Shown piece after piece: positions 10,601-17,475 of a stretch of DNA of 64,000 bases. The notes beneath the pieces are model-generated. The model did no database searches and was not told the DNA's origin. It was given only the letters and a program-made list of their open reading frames with translations. Made by a program: the position numbers and the translations under genes. The DNA is from Allobaculum mucilyticum (GTDB lineage Bacteria; Bacillota_I; Bacilli_A; Erysipelotrichales; Erysipelotrichaceae): NCBI RefSeq assembly GCF_022701195.1, contig NZ_CP078089.1:2666001-2730000 (forward strand), written 5' to 3'. Position 1 is the first letter of the stretch. Every line of letters starts with the position of its first letter.

Positions 10601-11122
10601 GGCGTAACAACCCTGTCCAGAAGTCTGCCGTCCCCTGACGGATTTGACTTTACCGATCATGATGCAAAGCTGATCATCCGTACGCTTGGTCTGAGCGACC
10701 CTTCTGAAGCTGAAAAATATGCGCTCTGTCTTTATGATCTCGAATCCGGCAAAATCACGGATCGTTACATTCTTGAGTCCGATCAGGATGCAAGCATGTT
10801 TCCAACCAGAATCCAGTCGAATGCGGATGGTTCTATCATAGTGATTAGCAGTCCTGTATCGAATTACACACTTGATATCAACGATGGTGTCCGGGAAGAG
10901 AAAAGCCTTCTGTTTACCATCCGGAATGGATCGATTGAGCGAATTGCCTCTGGTGCTAAAGCCATGCAGCTTATACCGCAGGCCAATGCTCTAGCCTTTA
11001 ACCGCCACGGGTATCTGTCATTGCAGAAAGTCAGAAGCGCTGATGAGATGATTAAAGATGCCAGAATACTGTTTCCGGATGACGCACCCGCTGAAGCTTT
11101 GGAAGAATCCAGCCAACAATAG
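7682..11122 (+). CDS. TIR domain - transmembrane - beta-propeller protein
   Basis: 1146 residues; the start follows a perfect AGGAGG. A TIR domain (about 25-145) opens with YTAFISYRH. It holds FRDEDELSTSSALSDS and ends with SKWVDQEIEEF, in which E115 matches the conserved Glu that is catalytic in NAD-cleaving TIR proteins. A conserved linker (EPLAADIRGETR to about 208) leads into one membrane helix (about 211-231). The remaining 900 residues show propeller-like repeats (for example WSKDGRYVTLNSLESLAIWD). The predicted layout is a cytoplasmic TIR with an outside propeller. Similar TIR-membrane-WD40 proteins are known to me from gut Firmicutes but without an assigned function. The preceding gene is a propeller lipoprotein. 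NADase activity is plausible from the Glu but not shown. Confidence 0.85.
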   Translation: MNTSDKNRPPENQSGPSDYENRRKPSYTAFISYRHCPLDMYAAKIVQQQLEHYTIPKKLRISDERKHIDHIFRDEDELSTSSALSDSLIQALTKSEYLLLICTPRTKESKWVDQEIEEFTRMHGRDHIIAVLAEGEPDESFPEALTMAEDPDHPGERIYIEPLAADIRGETRAKMKKKLKKERMRILSTLMDVPYDALVQRDREYRNRKFLQIGTAIFVCLCFFTTYILYQNIQITDLYQKSERTNAIKSAQLAMQDIQTGDVDAALNNIVETSYAKEHPLLSEQEYALSSLLNLYTSGISASYSPYRKLPVNQKQMRSVSYSPSGHLAAYVDRSDSAQCRGYIASMEQGKVLFSFTAWDLNDEFYYGNGAQQVNQVFLIDDETALVLVDTVLLKVDIPSQSVSDTLVLFSRSEKKKILSSAYADGAFWALGPDFLLSVNAQEMKIQRTDPVSLSEYTIVQSVKAEKDRFAAVIEADSINRQNTGEQTSAAMSLENLEIEEETGSADSANASPIILLVAERQSNPVEVSVQGEVPDLEWCDEGLLILERREDEDLAARVQSDAQAYEQATSLRIYADETLGEPFASSAQLYSFGDNALTILPTDHGEIAAMPCYNQVILANPKTKTIVDSPRFKGPVTQVLDIDSTESYGVLINGQEYGVASYEEYAGMPDRVMISYLLQTDLDLTHLTFCQESQDLVAEYVEDEAAQGFITFKNRLSAPEEIYPFAEVSSISESTMQDGSSILLCTGSADKILSSLTDTQICDQAMVFDADTFELIAVLSMNKVQQANPAFCTSESVESTEEGDWLIWSDGADLIRTPLTSPDEESSMHEPLDLNAFEFFVPSPDGKKVLLIQDTQAEIMQDSPDDGFVLTQDFDLSEPVRNAQWSKDGRYVTLNSLESLAIWDTQEANFVEIDGTETISKAGYGKPGFRMGSEHSWIGFYQDGKGSNDETVLKIIDLDQRKTIAEITADDLGVTTLSRSLPSPDGFDFTDHDAKLIIRTLGLSDPSEAEKYALCLYDLESGKITDRYILESDQDASMFPTRIQSNADGSIIVISSPVSNYTLDINDGVREEKSLLFTIRNGSIERIASGAKAMQLIPQANALAFNRHGYLSLQKVRSADEMIKDARILFPDDAPAEALEESSQQ

Positions 11123-11170
11123 GATCTGCAGTAAAGACTGAAAGAAATAGAAATACTAAGAAACTGAAAG

Positions 11171-11202
11171 AACCCGCCGTTCACGCAGAATGGCGGGTTT
11201 TC
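11171..11202 (+). terminator. Terminator of the TIR gene
   Basis: An 8-bp stem AACCCGCC/GGCGGGTT (11171-11178 with 11192-11199) is followed by TTTTC. The adjacent ISL3 element duplicated 8 bp that overlap the 3' arm and T tract. Confidence 0.85.
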
Positions 11203-11204
11203 AG
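11197..11204 (+). repeat. Left copy of 8-bp target duplication GTTTTCAG
   Basis: It is identical to 13698-13705 and immediately outside the ISL3 end at 11205. Eight-base duplications are characteristic of ISL3-family transposition. Confidence 0.85.
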
Positions 11205-11303
11205 GGCACTCTAAATTTTGTTGAGGTTTTGATACCTACGAGCTTTTCAAAAGCTTGAGGTTTCAAAACCTCAGTTTTGTTTAAAGGGGAACCTGGACTG
11301 TCA

Positions 11304-12755
11304 TTACGTTCCCTTGTCTTCTTTCTCGAACGGCTCCAATCTAAAGGCAGGCCGATTCAATACGTACAGGACGCGATTTCTGAACCGCTTCCAGTTCGTG
11401 TATCCATTCGCGTTGTTCTTGATCTGTTTCACGAGTTTGTTTCGATTTTCGATCATAGAAGAAGTTAGCCGGTGATCCTTCCTTCGAGCTTTTCCGTTCT
11501 TCTTGTCAACGACGTACTCCGTCTTGACGATCTCGAAAGAATTAACGATCTCCCTGAACCAGTTGACTACAGTCTGTCCGAATGCGTTAAGTTCCTTAAC
11601 CTGGGACCGGTTAAGATCTGCGAGAATGACCTGCAGCCGATCGGCGGCATCCACCTTTGTTCCATTTCTAAAGAACTCGCTCAGGGTATTTCGCATTTCA
11701 TAGGCTTCCGTAAGATCATCGCTGATACTCAGCAGAAGCTCACGGAGCTCATACTCGTTTAACCACGTCTTGAAGTGGGCATTGTAGGTGCGTTCACCGT
11801 TCGGATCAAATACGTCTACCCAAATATCTTTCTTCTTCTTCGAATATGGATCTGGATTTTTAATCCTCTTTTTTGCATTGGGCTTAATTCCGAGAAGGTG
11901 ATTCTGGTGTTTCAGAAGGTAATATTCATCGGACCCTTTCAGGGTGCCTTTCATCGTCCGGATGCGGACCTCAGTCAGTCGCCTGTTGAATTCCTGCATC
12001 ACATGGAACCTGTCACAGGCATAGATCGCGTCTGGAAAGAACTTTTTACAGACAACCCTGTAAGTCTCGTACATATCCGCTGCAATAAACCGAACTTTTT
12101 GTCTCTCTTCCAGCGGGAAACTGCTGAAGAAGTCGATAAGATCCTGCTTTTTCCGGCTGGGAAGCAGATCAACAGCGGTCTGCGTGTCGTAGTCCAGAAG
12201 CATGCATACATAGACTGAGGTTCCCGACTTAAAGGAATAAGTCTCGTCAAGCTGCAGCACGCGGGGAAGCGTTGTCGCTTTGGGAATCTGGACATGATCG
12301 TCGAAGATGTGCTGAACAGTCGTAGGCGAGAGATTATAGCGCTTGGCAGCTGATGTAAATGTTACGGCTGGGTCTCTCATTTCCTCGAGGACGCATACGA
12401 CAGTAGAGACCGAGATCCTCTGCTTCTTGAAAACGAAGGGATTAAATTCATACCAGGTACGATTACATACCGGACATTTATAGCGGCGGGCATGATAGTT
12501 AATCTGACAGCGGCAGTTATGAAGAATTGAATGAGTTATTGTTTTGTCCACGTAGTTACAGACATTCGGATGCTCATGTCCGCATCTTGGACAGGGTGGA
12601 TAATCCGGTTTTAAAGTGACGTTGATAATGACTAAATCACCCAGATTGGTAGACGAAAGACTCTCGACGGCGTTCTGATCTAGTCCATAGAGCTCAAGAA
12701 CGGAATTTTCGAGAGAAGTTATCGCTACATTACGGGTTTCTGCCTTCTTGCGCAT
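11304..12755 (-). CDS. ISL3-family DDE transposase
   Basis: 483 residues, intact. The N-terminal zinc-finger region has CPRCGHEH (about 55-62) and CPVCNRTW (about 95-102), followed by a helix-turn-helix-like stretch. The catalytic core includes LQLDETYSFK with the first Asp, FIAADMYETYR, and ACDRFHVMQEFNRR, which is typical of ISL3 transposases. The C-terminus contains SSMIENRNKLVKQIKNNANGY. The start follows AAGGAGG seven bases upstream. It is transcribed with the DUF6431-like gene 51 bases upstream. Confidence 0.92.
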   Translation of the reverse strand: MRKKAETRNVAITSLENSVLELYGLDQNAVESLSSTNLGDLVIINVTLKPDYPPCPRCGHEHPNVCNYVDKTITHSILHNCRCQINYHARRYKCPVCNRTWYEFNPFVFKKQRISVSTVVCVLEEMRDPAVTFTSAAKRYNLSPTTVQHIFDDHVQIPKATTLPRVLQLDETYSFKSGTSVYVCMLLDYDTQTAVDLLPSRKKQDLIDFFSSFPLEERQKVRFIAADMYETYRVVCKKFFPDAIYACDRFHVMQEFNRRLTEVRIRTMKGTLKGSDEYYLLKHQNHLLGIKPNAKKRIKNPDPYSKKKKDIWVDVFDPNGERTYNAHFKTWLNEYELRELLLSISDDLTEAYEMRNTLSEFFRNGTKVDAADRLQVILADLNRSQVKELNAFGQTVVNWFREIVNSFEIVKTEYVVDKKNGKARRKDHRLTSSMIENRNKLVKQIKNNANGYTNWKRFRNRVLYVLNRPAFRLEPFEKEDKGT

Positions 12756-12806
12756 AGTCCTTCCTCCTTAGTGATGGCAGATTCTCATAGGAGGAGAAAT
12801 GACGCG

Positions 12807-13358
12807 TCACGTTATAGGTTGAAAAATCGAAAAATGCAGAAATCCAGGAGAAATCATCAGGTAAGGACCGATTTTTACTGCGGAACATGTGAATAGATCG
12901 TTGAAAGTGCGCAGTCGTTTAAGAACGGCAGAAAAGCGCTTCTTCATCTGGTTTAGAAAGCGGTAGGCCGTCGATGCATCAACCAGTCCGTTGGACTGCT
13001 TGGAAACTGGCTTTCCACTGTTGTGAAGCTGAATGATTTCAGCAGCGGTGTCGCTGCAGATCTGGAAGCTGGGAATGACGAAAAGCGGCAGAACACGATG
13101 GGTTCTGCCGCAATGTGGGCAATGGACTCGGTGGATAGTGAGGCTTACTACGGTTTGTGCCGATTGGATCTTAACACTTCGGTTGCATGTGTCATGGCGG
13201 TACAGTCGATGTCCGCAATCAGGGCAGACAGGATGACCAGCCATAAAATGATCGTAGTCCTGGTTGTATTCAGACTGAAGGTGATGTTGGATAGCAGTCG
13301 GATCCGAATCTGTATTCTTAAGGAGATCGTTGTTAAGGGGCTGTCCGATTGTTATCAT
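12807..13358 (-). CDS. DUF6431-like accessory protein of the ISL3 element
   Basis: 183 residues. A zinc-finger-like block has CPDCGHRLYRHD (about 45-56) and CPHCGRTHRVLP (about 80-91), followed by hydrophobic and basic helices. I recognise the CxxC pattern with RHD and THRVLP as that of the DUF6431 family, which is often found next to ISL3-type transposases. It lies first in the two-gene unit, with AAAGG before its ATG. DNA binding is inferred from the zinc-finger-like motifs; its role in transposition is unknown. Confidence 0.75.
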   Translation of the reverse strand: MITIGQPLNNDLLKNTDSDPTAIQHHLQSEYNQDYDHFMAGHPVCPDCGHRLYRHDTCNRSVKIQSAQTVVSLTIHRVHCPHCGRTHRVLPLFVIPSFQICSDTAAEIIQLHNSGKPVSKQSNGLVDASTAYRFLNQMKKRFSAVLKRLRTFNDLFTCSAVKIGPYLMISPGFLHFSIFQPIT

Positions 13359-13377
13359 ATAGATGCCTTTCTGGGCA

Positions 13378-13427
13378 GGACGAAACCTTTTGAGTGGCCA
13401 ACTTCGAATGGGGTTTCGTCCTTTTTT
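13378..13427 (+). terminator. Insulating hairpin upstream of the IS genes
   Basis: A 10-bp stem GGACGAAACC/GGTTTCGTCC is followed by TTTTTT on the plus strand, opposite to the IS genes. It is conserved in the second copy at 46.47 kb. It would stop plus-strand transcripts running antisense out of the IS genes; it lies between the IS genes and the right end. Confidence 0.55.
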
Positions 13428-13518
13428 TACGCTTTGTTACTCCTAACTGTATTTCGTGCGGAAAGCTCTTTCAATACCCATAAGTCTCAGAGAGGCGAAA
13501 ACCTCAAGAAAATGGATA

Positions 13519-13600
13519 GGGGGAGGAGGTGTCAGTTTCCAGGGGGCATGGTCCGAGCTATGTCTAATGCCCCCCTTCAGCTGACACCTCCTCCCCCCCC
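13519..13600. repeat. G-rich palindrome inside the ISL3 element
   Basis: Arms 13519-13549 and 13567-13600 share GGGGGAGGAGGTGTCAG and, after six unlike bases, GGGGGCAT. The loop is 17 bases. The breakpoints of the rearranged copies at 46341 and 55855 fall in these arms. Confidence 0.75.
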
Positions 13601-13697
13601 AGCCTCACGAAGCTTTAAAGGTCGCCTTAGTCTCTTGAGGTTCGCACCTCAGAAGACTTTATAGACTAGTGTACACCTCAAGAAATTTTAGATTGTC

Positions 13698-13705
13698 GTT
13701 TTCAG
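13698..13705 (+). repeat. Right copy of target duplication GTTTTCAG
   Basis: Matches 11197-11204 exactly, directly after the right IS end (GATTGTC). Confidence 0.85.
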
Positions 13706-13860
13706 TCTGATCAGATTGGAAGAATCTGATTGGATAAAAGGTTCAGTCTCAGAACAGATATACGAAGAACTTCAGTATACGGCAGAATTGAGTCTGCTCA
13801 GTATGAGTTGCGGCTTCTTGCCAAATGAGTCTGTTATAAATCAGAGGTTCCGGCTATAAT

Positions 13861-13889
13861 AAAAAAACCGTCATCCGAAGATGACGGTG
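13861..13889 (-). terminator. Terminator of tRNA-Arg
   Basis: Stem ACCGTCATC / GATGACGGT with loop CGAA; on the minus strand it is followed by seven T. It lies 11 bases after the tRNA 3' end. The 155 bases between it and the IS show nothing further. Confidence 0.85.
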
Positions 13890-13899
13890 ATCATTCAAG

Positions 13900-13976
13900 T
13901 GGCGTCCTGGAGATGATTCGAACACCCGACCGTGCGCTTAGAAGGCGCATGCTCTATCCAACTGAGCTACCAGGAC
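13900..13976 (-). tRNA. tRNA-Arg (anticodon TCT)
   Basis: 77 bases with the 3' CCA encoded. The acceptor stem is GTCCTGG/CCAGGAC. D loop AGTTGGAT and TTCGAAT T loop are present. The anticodon stem TGCGC/GCGCA encloses CTTCTAA, giving TCT, which reads AGA/AGG arginine codons. It is flanked by its own promoter and terminator. Confidence 0.96.
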
Positions 13977-13985
13977 AGCGAAAAT

Positions 13986-14014
13986 ATCCTAACACGATCA
14001 CAAGACAGGATCAA
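13986..14014 (-). promoter_or_regulatory. Promoter of tRNA-Arg
   Basis: On the minus strand: TTGATC (14009-14014), a 17-base spacer, then TAGGAT (13986-13991), ending nine bases before the tRNA 5' end. Confidence 0.6.
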
Positions 14015-14124
14015 GCCAAATGGGTTGAAAATTGCTGAAAAAACAAATGATCCTGTTTCTGAATAAACAGACCGGCTTTCCAGTCCAGTCAGGCTGAAAG
14101 CACGGACAGAGAATGAGGCAAGCA

Positions 14125-15243
14125 ATGGAAGAGAAAAGAACAATGGAAACACCCGCATCACCTGAACCAGCAGAAGGGAACAGAAGAGCTGCCGGACATT
14201 TTGGCGCAGCTCCAGACCGGAACCGGCCAAATGATACAAAGGAGACCGTAAAAGACCTTGCAGTCCAGGCTGCGCCGGAAGAGATGGAAGAGACAAAAAA
14301 GTCTGCAGAACCTGAAGAGACGATCGAGCTTCCAGTGACTGAGGAAGTAAACGAGATTTCTGAAGAAGAGGATGAGTCTTTTTACAGCAATCCGCAGCTG
14401 ACCGATGAAGTCAGCCCGGATCGGCTGCTTTCCCGGGTTACGACCCTCTATACCCATCAGAACCAGAAATGGTATGAGGTTATTTACGATCTTGACGAAG
14501 GCGTCAACTCGCCGCTCAACCATCACCGCTACAGCAGTGCAAGCGGACTGATCAAGCTGTATCCAGCAGTCCGGGAAGGACGGCAGTTTGCAGGCTGGTA
14601 TCTCGATGGAAGACGGGTTAACTATATTGATCCGGCATGGGAGAAGAATATCCGGCTGACCGCCCGCTTCCAGAAAAACATCACAGTCTCCTTTGATACC
14701 GGAAGAGGATCCCGGATTGAACCGCGCCTGGTTGATGATACAGGACGGCTGCCGCTGATCCGTGCACCGCACCGGATGGGCTATACCTTTACCGGCTGGT
14801 TCCTTGATCCGGAATGCAAGCTTCCCTGGAAGATGAAAGAATCCATCGTAGAAGACACAACTCTGTACGCAGGATGGCGCCCGGAACACTATGAAGTACG
14901 CCTGAATCCAAATGGCGGCGTGATCGATGGAGAAAGACGCATCAGCTTTACGATCGATTCGCCTTCCTTTATCCTGCCGTTCCCAAGACGAAGAGGATAC
15001 CGGTTCCTGGGCTGGGCCGATCAGCGCGGCAATCTGGTGCTGATCCGTCGAAGCGGTTCGTTTGGCAACATGGAATTCACAGCGCAATGGGATAAATCCG
15101 ATGAAGAAGAATATCGGATTCCCGGACGCTTTTTCACCGTTCTCCATCTGGACCCGGAACAGGCACAGAACATGGATGAAACCGAACTTCTCAATCTGCT
15201 TGAAAAGGCTGAACCGTCTGACGAAGACGGACAGAATGAATAA
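14125..15243 (+). CDS. InlB-repeat protein without a signal peptide
   Basis: 372 residues from the ATG at 14125, preferred because TGAGG lies six bases upstream; an in-frame ATG at 14113 has no such site. The first 100 residues are Glu/Pro-rich and low in complexity, with no hydrophobic segment. Residues about 115-330 form three InlB/Listeria-Bacteroides-type repeats, each with the Gly-Trp core (FAGWYLDGR, FTGWFLDPE, FLGWADQRG). The tail is acidic. These repeats usually occur in secreted adhesins, but no signal peptide, membrane helix or wall anchor is visible here. It is a single-gene unit with its own terminator. Function unknown. Confidence 0.7.
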   Translation: MEEKRTMETPASPEPAEGNRRAAGHFGAAPDRNRPNDTKETVKDLAVQAAPEEMEETKKSAEPEETIELPVTEEVNEISEEEDESFYSNPQLTDEVSPDRLLSRVTTLYTHQNQKWYEVIYDLDEGVNSPLNHHRYSSASGLIKLYPAVREGRQFAGWYLDGRRVNYIDPAWEKNIRLTARFQKNITVSFDTGRGSRIEPRLVDDTGRLPLIRAPHRMGYTFTGWFLDPECKLPWKMKESIVEDTTLYAGWRPEHYEVRLNPNGGVIDGERRISFTIDSPSFILPFPRRRGYRFLGWADQRGNLVLIRRSGSFGNMEFTAQWDKSDEEEYRIPGRFFTVLHLDPEQAQNMDETELLNLLEKAEPSDEDGQNE

Positions 15244-15264
15244 ATCAGGCAATTTATGACTGTC

Positions 15265-15323
15265 AAAAAAGTCTCCATAACAGGATCTTCACGTCAGGGT
15301 GAAGTCTTTTATGGAGGCTTTTT
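15265..15323. terminator. Bidirectional terminator with nested hairpin
   Basis: A 15-bp stem with one G-U pair pairs 15266-15280 with 15309-15323, and an inner CTTCAC/GTGAAG hairpin sits inside. A and T tracts flank both sides. Confidence 0.75.
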
Positions 15324-15658
15324 ATGTCTGAGCAGTGCAAATGTCTGACGACGGACGAAGGGATATTTCTGGAATCACGGGATTGCACATACTCGTCAGA
15401 GATTTCCGTCTTCAGTAACTGTCATCTTCTTAAAGCAGGCGATTCGCTGCACGTTATGTAAAGCAAAAGCATAAACAAATGGTCCATAGACCATTTCAGA
15501 TCATTTCTTTCCACAGGTGTGGAATTATCTTTTTCACTTCATATTCAGTCAAAAGGACCGGTTTCTGATCAGAGATTACAGGAGAGTTTCCAATAAAGAA
15601 GAACTTGGAGTAGAGTTTGTTTAGATAAAAATTATCAGCATAATTTTTGCGCATTAGA

Positions 15659-15706
15659 GACTGCCTGAAATGATGAAGACACCCCGCTCAGAAGGCAGTT
15701 CTTTTT
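15659..15706 (+). terminator. Orphan terminator-like hairpin
   Basis: ACTGCCT/AGGCAGT stem (15660-15666 with 15693-15699), followed by TCTTTTTCC. No gene lies within 330 bases upstream. Confidence 0.4.
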
Positions 15707-15735
15707 CCGGCACATTGAAAAGATGTGAAGGAAAG

Positions 15736-15804
15736 CCTTATCAATATAATTATATTGTAATAAATATATATATAGATATAAATATATATATATATATATA
15801 AATA
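15736..15804. repeat. AT-rich simple-sequence run
   Basis: Almost pure A/T with a long TA-dinucleotide tract (15784-15800). It stands out from the surrounding sequence and could be a phase-variable or DNA-unwinding region upstream of an AGGAGG. Confidence 0.6.
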
Positions 15805-16439
15805 ACATAGAAAGGAGGTACCCATCCGGATTGGCGGCAGGATTAACCCAGAACGTCAGAAGCCTGAAATGTCACAGGCCGGACAGGCGCGGAAAACTGA
15901 ACTTGAATCCAGGTCTTTCACCAGTGAAATGGAATCAGGAACCCGGGATGCAACTCACAAAAAAAGTCAGAGGGTTCGTCAAGTTTCCTGGTGCTCTGAT
16001 CGATGATCTGTCTGAAGATGATTCAGTTTCTCATGCTATGTCTGTTCCCGACTGATTAGACCTGCCATGCGGTACAAATTCCTGGGATGATAAAAAAACA
16101 GAAGACCAGGTTGAAACCCTTTCTTACAGAAGGTGATCAGGTAAGTATTTGCCAGTCCAGCAATGGGAGATTCAATAGAGTCAGTCATCTGCAGGAAAAA
16201 TCTTCTGATTTTCAGGGCTGCTGCAGAAGTCGAATCTGAAAAGGCCGGTTCTTTTAGCCAGGATGGACCTTATTTGTGCATAAGAGTGAGCTGCTGTCTG
16301 TTCTCAGACTCTGCAATATAAGATCCGATCATGATTTGTTCTGAAGACAGTTTCAGAGCCCCGGACTTTTCGCAAATTGAACCTCTCTAAAAAGCAGTAT
16401 GGAAATAAACCGATAAGGCAGCTAGCCGTCGGCTCTCTT

Positions 16440-16468
16440 TTGACATTTGAAAAATCAAATTTAGCTAT
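16440..16468 (+). promoter_or_regulatory. Possible promoter of the Ltp-repeat gene
   Basis: A perfect TTGACA at 16440-16445 is followed by a short inverted repeat (TTTGA/TCAAA). The -10 box is poor; the best 17- to 20-base choices are AGCTAT or TATGTT. The TAGGAG ribosome site follows at 16471. Confidence 0.35.
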
Positions 16469-16486
16469 GTTAGGAGAAAAAAGAAA

Positions 16487-17251
16487 ATGAAAAGCAAAAT
16501 GCCAAAAATTCCTACAGAGAAGAAACCAATTTATAAAAGAAAATGGTTCATCGTCCTTGCTGTCATCGTAGTGCTGGTTATTCTGGGGAACGTTTTCGGG
16601 TCTGGTGATGAGAAAGAGAAAACTGCAAAATCCAATGAACCAGTGGCGAGCGAAAAAGTAGCATCCAGCAAAAGCAAAGCCTCAAGTGAGAGCAAAGTTT
16701 CAACCGAAAGCAAGGCGTCGAGTGAAAACAAAGAATCTAAGGCTTCTGAACCTGCCGAAGAATCCGTGACTGCACACATGGCGAAGGAAGATAATGTACC
16801 AGCTGAATATAAAAGTGCTTTGAGAGCAGCTGAGCGATACAGCGATCGCATGCACATGTCTAAAGCTGGAATATATGATCAGCTGACCAGTGAGTATGGA
16901 GAAAATTTCCCTGCAGAGGCTGCGCAATACGCAATCGATAATCTTCAGGCAGACTACAATTACAACGCTTTAAAGAGCGCCGAATCGTATAACAAGACTC
17001 TTCACATGAGTAAAGCTGCACTGTACGATCAGCTTGTCAGTGAATACGGCTCACAGTTTACAGCAGAAGAAGCACAGTACGCTGTTGATAATCTTGAAGC
17101 TGACTATAACGAAAATGCTTTAGCCAAGGCTAAAGCGTATCGAGACATGGATATGTCAAACAACGCGATTTACGATCAGCTGATCAGCGAATACGGAGAA
17201 CAGTTCACTCCTGAAGAAGCACAGTACGCAATTGATCATTTAGATGCATAA
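16487..17251 (+). CDS. Membrane-anchored protein with three Ltp repeats
   Basis: 254 residues. A short basic cytoplasmic start is followed by one membrane helix (about 20-38), a Ser/Lys/Glu-rich linker (50-92) and three tandem repeats (108-157, 158-207, 208-254). The repeat pattern is MHMSKxxxYDQLxSEYG then AQYAIDNLxADY. This is the repeat of host cell surface-exposed lipoproteins (Ltp, PF07553). The phage TP-J34 member blocks superinfecting phage DNA entry, while many chromosomal relatives have no known role. The protein has no Cys, so it is held by a helix rather than lipidated. It stands alone between a promoter-like site and a terminator. A phage-exclusion role is inference only. Confidence 0.85.
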   Translation: MKSKMPKIPTEKKPIYKRKWFIVLAVIVVLVILGNVFGSGDEKEKTAKSNEPVASEKVASSKSKASSESKVSTESKASSENKESKASEPAEESVTAHMAKEDNVPAEYKSALRAAERYSDRMHMSKAGIYDQLTSEYGENFPAEAAQYAIDNLQADYNYNALKSAESYNKTLHMSKAALYDQLVSEYGSQFTAEEAQYAVDNLEADYNENALAKAKAYRDMDMSNNAIYDQLISEYGEQFTPEEAQYAIDHLDA

Positions 17252-17252
17252 G

Positions 17253-17284
17253 AAAGAGGCCGGATACAATCCGGCTTTCTTTTT
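17253..17284 (+). terminator. Terminator of the Ltp-repeat gene
   Basis: GCCGGAT/ATCCGGC with loop ACA, extended by AAAG/CTTT, followed by CTTTTTG. Confidence 0.85.
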
Positions 17285-17386
17285 GCCTCTCATTAATCTT
17301 TGAAAGATCAGCAAGATCAGGCGGTGCAGTCATTCAGACCGGAATGATAGAGCCAGACATTTCGAATGAACAGTTGTGACCAAAGT

Positions 17387-17425
17387 AAAAAACAGGCTCG
17401 ACCCCTTCGCGGGGCTGAGCCTGTT
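17387..17425 (-). terminator. Terminator of the trigger factor-like gene
   Basis: AACAGGCTC/GAGCCTGTT outer stem with an inner CCCC/GGGG; on the minus strand it runs into TTTTT. Confidence 0.85.
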
Positions 17426-17475
17426 AGCTTTCATGTAAGTGTCTTTGACACTGAGAGTTTTTCAGATGACCTGAC

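Larger units (their letters stand above)
11205..13697 (-). mobile_element. Complete ISL3-family insertion sequence, 2493 bp (copy A)
   Basis: The element is bounded by GTTTTCAG on both sides. Its ends form imperfect inverted repeats (11205-11226 against 13676-13697, 18 of 22 bases alike, sharing TCTAAA and TTGAGG). It carries a transposase and an upstream DUF6431-like gene, both intact and on the minus strand. It is inserted at the T tract of the TIR gene terminator. It serves as the reference copy for the decayed copies at 45.4-48.7 kb and the end fragment at 55.9 kb. Confidence 0.9.
15324..16439. other. Gene-poor stretch
   Basis: No convincing gene is seen. It contains an orphan terminator-like hairpin (15659-15706), an AT run (15736-15804) and an AGGAGG at 15813 that leads only into a weak 74-codon TTG frame (15831-16055). 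An eroded gene or a small RNA is possible but unproven. Confidence 0.5.

Noticed and set aside
14158-15252. 364-codon minus-strand frame opposite the InlB-repeat gene
   Set aside because: Antisense frame with no ribosome site; the plus-strand repeats are unambiguous.
15831-16055. 74-codon frame with a TTG start behind AGGAGG
   Set aside because: Spacing to the TTG is about 12 bases, composition is not gene-like, no known motif was seen, and the alternative frame ends early. Kept only as part of the gene-poor stretch.
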